Below, piece by piece: positions 6,685 through 10,103 of a stretch of 10,103 bases of DNA. Both the position numbers and the translations under genes were made by a program. Below the pieces are notes generated by a model, which saw nothing but the letters and a program-made list of their open reading frames with translations, made no database searches and was not told where the DNA came from. This DNA comes from Prosthecobacter sp. Lineage in GTDB: Bacteria > Verrucomicrobiota > Verrucomicrobiia > Verrucomicrobiales > Verrucomicrobiaceae. The stretch spans positions 1 to 10,103 of the forward strand of contig JAOZVT010000545.1 of NCBI GenBank assembly GCA_025869455.1. Direction: 5' to 3'. Numbering within the stretch: position 1 is the stretch's first letter; every line of letters begins with the position of its first letter.

Positions 6685-7610
6685 GCGAACCGAATCCAAC
6701 GGGCGATGCATTCCGTCCAGCAACTGCGGATGAGGTCAAGCTAGCGTCACAACATGCTGCCTCTGAGTCCCCAGGTGAGCGTGCCTGGCGGCGACTTACT
6801 CGCAGTCGGGTCACTGTCGCGGCGATGCTTTTTATGGTGGCCCTTGTTGGCATCTGCGTTCTGGGGCCGTTGCTTTCTAGCTATGATCAGAGCCAGCAAG
6901 ATCTGGAGTTGAAGGCGACCGGACCTTCCTTCTCGCATTGGTTAGGCACGGATCCCTTGGGGCGTGACTTGCTGACACGCATTTTGTTTGGCGGACGTAT
7001 TTCGCTTTTGGTGGGTATCCTAGCTACTGGGGTCGCTTCGGTCATTGGGGTGGCTTACGGACTCATCGCGGGGCTTTCAGGACGACGTATGGATGCCCTG
7101 ATGATGCGGGTGGTGGATGTGCTGTATGCTTTTCCTTTCATCACCTTTGTCATCATCTTGGTGGTGGTTTTTGGGCGTGAATTCTGGCTGATCTTTGTCG
7201 CCATCGGGGCTGTGGAATGGCTGACCATGGCACGGGTGGTTCGTGGTCAAGTGCTCGCCCTCAAGAATCTCGAATTTGTGCTGGCAGCCCGGGCCAGTGG
7301 GGCTGGGTTTTGGCACATCTTGATGCAGCACATGCTGCCGAATGTCATGGGCCCCGTCATCATTTACGCCAGCCTGACGGTTCCTGGTGTGATGCTGCTG
7401 GAGGCCACGCTGAGCTTCCTGGGTCTCGGGATTCAACCGCCAAACGCTAGTTGGGGAGTACTTCTTCGTGAAGGAGCCGACAACATGGAAACCTACCCCT
7501 GGATGCTCATCGGCCCCGGCCTCTTTTTCAGCGCGACCTTGCTGGCCTTGAACATTATCGGCGATGCCTTGCGGGATGCCCTGGACCCGAAGTCAGGGGC
7601 TGGGGAGTGA
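6681..7610 (+). CDS. ABC importer permease, DppC/OppC type
   Basis: This is the second permease of the same importer, 309 residues. A hydrophilic N-terminal tail of about 40 residues leads into the first helix (about 45-66). The family signature HWLGTDPLGRDLLTRILFGGRISLLVG (86-112) is intact, as is the EAA loop AARASGAGFWHILMQHMLPN (202-221) that contacts the ATPase. The C-terminal block with SFLGLGI and NASWG (245-259) and the ending LNIIGDALRDALDP (290-303) match DppC/OppC proteins. Together with the preceding gene it should form the membrane channel heterodimer. After the stop at 7610 comes a convergent gap with an inverted heptamer array rather than the ATPase genes usually found next, so the ATPase subunits must be encoded elsewhere or have been lost. 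Confidence 0.93.
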   Translation: MSEPNPTGDAFRPATADEVKLASQHAASESPGERAWRRLTRSRVTVAAMLFMVALVGICVLGPLLSSYDQSQQDLELKATGPSFSHWLGTDPLGRDLLTRILFGGRISLLVGILATGVASVIGVAYGLIAGLSGRRMDALMMRVVDVLYAFPFITFVIILVVVFGREFWLIFVAIGAVEWLTMARVVRGQVLALKNLEFVLAARASGAGFWHILMQHMLPNVMGPVIIYASLTVPGVMLLEATLSFLGLGIQPPNASWGVLLREGADNMETYPWMLIGPGLFFSATLLALNIIGDALRDALDPKSGAGE

Positions 7611-7620
7611 GGGAAATGCA

Positions 7621-7681
7621 GTGTTCAGTTAACAGTCTTCAGTTTGGGCGAAACTGAAGACTGAACACCGATTACTGAATA
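7621..7681. repeat. Inverted array of degenerate 7-base repeats
   Basis: Three head-to-tail heptamers of the form GTNNNCA occupy 7621-7641 (GTGTTCA, GTTAACA, GTCTTCA), followed by GTTT, a 5-base loop (7646-7650) and the inverse array. The right arm AAACTGAAGACTGAACAC (7651-7668) pairs with GTGTTC (7621-7626) and AGTCTTCAGTTT (7634-7645), leaving exactly one 7-base unit bulged out (7627-7633). More degenerate units continue to the MATE stop codon on the other strand. It fills the gap between two converging genes. It could act as a weak terminator, but there is no T tract. The repeat period suggests a short-repeat family spread in the genome. Confidence 0.75.
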
Positions 7682-9055
7682 TTACTTCCCCAGCAACCTC
7701 CAAGCCCGCCACATGAGAAGCACGGCGGCCAGGGCCAAGCCCACGGCCAGCGCTGCCCAGATGCCAGTCGCGCCCCAGCTCATCTGGAGACCTAGCACCC
7801 ACCCCAGCGGTAGGGCGATGGCCCAGTATGACAGCACAGCGATCCACGCGGGTACCTTCACATCATCCACCCCGCGCAGGGCCGCTGCCGAAACCACCTG
7901 CAGGCCGTCGAAGAGCTGAAAAAGGCTGCCCACCAGCAGCAGCGCCGCCGCTGCCTGGATCACTCCGGCGTCATTGACAAACAGAGCGGCCAAGGGTTGT
8001 CCGAAGATGAAGAAGACCGTCATGGAAACGGACATGAACAACACAGCAAACAGCCAGCTCCCCGCCAGCACGCGGTGCAGACGTTCCCGTTGCTGTGCGC
8101 CCACGATCTCCCCCACGCGCACCGTTGTCGCCATGGCTACGCCCAGCGGTACCATGAAGGCCGTGCCGATGCAGGTGATCGCCACCTGATGCGCTGCTAG
8201 CGGAATCACGCCCAGGGAGCCGATCATGAGGGACGCTGTGACAAAGGCGGTCACTTCAGCCAGCAGGTGAAAACTGGCAGGGACACCGATCTGTAGCAGG
8301 CTGGTGAAGCCCGACTTCTGACACCGAACCATCCACTTGATAGGAGTCCACTCGCGCACGATTTGGCTCTTGTTAAGCCAAACAAAAAGGGCGGCTGCAC
8401 CCGCGATTCTGGCGGTCAAGGTAGCGTATCCTGCACCTTCCAGGCCCAGAGCGGGGAATCCCATTTTGCCATGAATCCAGAGCCAGTTCAGCAGTACGTT
8501 AAAGACAACGCTGCCTAACAAGATCCAGAAAGGTATCCAAGGCCGATTGAGGGCATCGGCATGATTTTTCCAGACCATAGTGATCAGAGCTGGGATCAGG
8601 GAAATGGCACAGGTGAGGAGATAAACTGGGGCACGGGCAACGACCTCGGCAGGCTGCTGGAACAGTGGCAGAAAAGGGATCAGCAAGCTGGTGCCTAAGA
8701 CAACTAGCAAGCCTAACGACAAAGCTAGCCAGGTGCCGTGCCTAACGGCTGAACGCGCTTCTTCAGGATCGGCAGCGCCGTGAGCCTGCGAAACGCGCAC
8801 GGAGACAGAACTAAGCAGCCCGATGCCAACCACAAAGGGGACGGCGAGCAAGGTGTTTGAAAAGGTCGAGGCCCCGAGCGATACCACGCCTACGCTGCCG
8901 ATCATGACGGTATCCGCCACGCCCATGAGCATTTGGCTGAGTTGACCGGATACCAGAGGAAGGGCGAGTTTGAGCGTGCTACGGCATTCTTGACCAAAGC
9001 TGGGCCAAGAATGCTTCGAAGAAGAATGAGTTTGAGGAGATAAAGTGGAATGCAT
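7682..9055 (-). CDS. MATE family efflux transporter, NorM type
   Basis: The product is an inner-membrane multidrug/toxin extrusion pump that exchanges sodium ions or protons for cationic compounds, 457 residues from the ATG at 9055, the usual NorM length with about 12 membrane helices in two MatE halves. The first half holds GVADTVMIGSVG (45-56) and the second ends in ALRGVDDVKVP (392-402) and WGATGIW (427-433). Three acidic residues match those implicated in cation coupling in NorM: Asp48, Glu267 (in AEVTAF) and Asp383 (in LFDGLQ). The N-terminal 20 residues are Ser/His-rich and polar. The frame is open upstream to a GTG at 9115, but that codon lies in the stem of the terminator hairpin, so 9055 is preferred; no good ribosome-binding site is visible. 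The gene is preceded by a structured leader with an intrinsic terminator, which may control it. It faces the permease genes across the heptamer array. Confidence 0.94.
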   Translation of the reverse strand: MHSTLSPQTHSSSKHSWPSFGQECRSTLKLALPLVSGQLSQMLMGVADTVMIGSVGVVSLGASTFSNTLLAVPFVVGIGLLSSVSVRVSQAHGAADPEEARSAVRHGTWLALSLGLLVVLGTSLLIPFLPLFQQPAEVVARAPVYLLTCAISLIPALITMVWKNHADALNRPWIPFWILLGSVVFNVLLNWLWIHGKMGFPALGLEGAGYATLTARIAGAAALFVWLNKSQIVREWTPIKWMVRCQKSGFTSLLQIGVPASFHLLAEVTAFVTASLMIGSLGVIPLAAHQVAITCIGTAFMVPLGVAMATTVRVGEIVGAQQRERLHRVLAGSWLFAVLFMSVSMTVFFIFGQPLAALFVNDAGVIQAAAALLLVGSLFQLFDGLQVVSAAALRGVDDVKVPAWIAVLSYWAIALPLGWVLGLQMSWGATGIWAALAVGLALAAVLLMWRAWRLLGK

Positions 9056-9104
9056 AAACGCTGCCGCAGAAAGGTTGGGGAAAGGGACGGATGGGCAGCA
9101 GCAC

Positions 9105-9142
9105 AAAAAAACCACTGCCCCGAGGTCGAAGGAGCAGTGGTT
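9105..9142 (-). terminator. Intrinsic terminator just upstream of MATE gene
   Basis: Read on the minus strand, AACCACTGCTCC (9142-9131) pairs with GGGGCAGTGGTT (9121-9110) as a 12-bp stem with one G-T pair and a 9-base loop (TTCGACCTC). A seven-T run follows (9111-9105), overlapping the last two stem bases. It ends about 50 bases before the MATE start and about 155 bases beyond the stop of the upstream gene. It could be the 3' end of the ceramidase-like transcript, the end of a separate small RNA, or an attenuator in the MATE leader. Confidence 0.9.
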
Positions 9143-9296
9143 GGAGAGTCGTCAGATTAAAGGTCCGCTCAGCCTACCACAGGCCCCTGTCCAATCAGGC
9201 GATTGCCTGACATGGCGATGTGTTTGGGGCGGGCGACTCGAATCATGGCAAGAGATTGCCATGAGGCAGTTCTATTGTCAATCACAGCTCGCGTGA
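9143..9296 (-). other. Structured intergenic RNA or leader candidate
   Basis: Between the ceramidase-like stop and the terminator there are 154 bases with no recognised gene but several inverted repeats. These are the 20-bp palindrome at 9244-9263, a hairpin TCAGGC-GATT-GCCTGA (9195-9210) and a weaker GCCTACCACAGGC stem (9172-9184). A TTGACA hexamer read on the minus strand (9281-9276) could be a -35 box, but the matching -10 position (CAATCT, 9258-9253) is poor. The layout of possible promoter, hairpins and terminator fits either a small RNA of roughly 100-150 nt or a riboswitch-like leader for the MATE gene. I matched it to no known RNA class. A 25-codon reading frame (9246-9169) also lies here. 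Confidence 0.3.
9244..9263. promoter_or_regulatory. Perfect 20-bp palindrome, possible operator
   Basis: CATGGCAA (9244-9251) and TTGCCATG (9256-9263) are exact inverse complements around the 4-base spacer GAGA. Arm length and spacing are typical of dimeric repressor sites such as TetR-type operators, and the site lies 12 bases downstream of a TTGACA hexamer on the minus strand, upstream of the MATE gene. It could instead fold as an RNA hairpin. No regulator gene is in the window. Confidence 0.4.

Positions 9297-10103
<807 letters not shown>

Noticed and set aside
9056..9115. Upstream GTG start at 9115 for the MATE protein
   Set aside because: The codon lies inside the terminator stem, and the extra 20 residues are not typical of NorM proteins.
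9045..9296. An 83-codon plus-strand frame over the MATE leader
   Set aside because: It runs against the terminator and hairpins, is low in typical coding character and has no recognisable domain.
9143..9296. tRNA, SRP RNA, 6S RNA or a known riboswitch in the MATE leader
   Set aside because: I looked for tRNA arms, the SRP tetraloop region, a long 6S-type rod and guanidine, TPP, FMN and cobalamin core motifs, and found none convincing.

Overview
The window looks like a chromosomal stretch from a member of the Planctomycetes-Verrucomicrobia group, most likely Verrucomicrobiota. This rests on recalled family distribution: a Tat-exported DUF1501 protein, a membrane-anchored azurin-like cupredoxin with an Ala/Pro-rich linker, a DUF255/thioredoxin protein and the PVC-type branch of ceramidase-like hydrolases. 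Ribosome-binding sites are weak or absent at most starts. The first 14 bases match the end of an Illumina sequencing adapter, so the left edge is probably a raw contig end from a short-read assembly.

Layout. (1) 161-1630, plus strand: a complete exported DUF1501 protein closed by a strong intrinsic terminator. (2) 1709-2622, plus strand: two short unrecognised genes overlapping by ATGA; the first ends in a single membrane helix. (3) 2732-2763: a bidirectional terminator between converging genes. (4) 2785-3447, minus strand: the azurin-like blue copper protein. (5) 3557-5713, plus strand and divergent from the azurin gene: a full-length thioredoxin-domain DUF255 (YyaL/SPATA20-type) protein. 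(6) 5764-7610, plus strand: two inner-membrane permeases of a Dpp/Opp-type ABC importer, overlapping by ATGA, with no ATPase or binding protein in view. (7) 7621-7681: an inverted array of degenerate 7-base repeats in the convergent gap. (8) 7682-9055, minus strand: a MATE (NorM-type) efflux pump. (9) 9056-9296: a structured 241-bp gap holding a perfect 20-bp palindrome, a short hairpin and an intrinsic terminator that points toward the MATE gene and ends about 50 bases before its start. (10) 9297-10103, minus strand: the C-terminal part of a neutral-ceramidase-like hydrolase running off the right edge.

The genes do not form one pathway. There are three likely cotranscribed or coordinated units: the short-gene pair, the permease pair (possibly read through from the DUF255 gene 50 bp upstream), and the divergent azurin/DUF255 pair. 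No rRNA, tRNA, CRISPR array, insertion sequence or phage gene was seen. I found no unambiguous new system. The best leads are the structured leader or small RNA before the MATE gene, the coupled pair of unknown small genes, and the inverted heptamer array.
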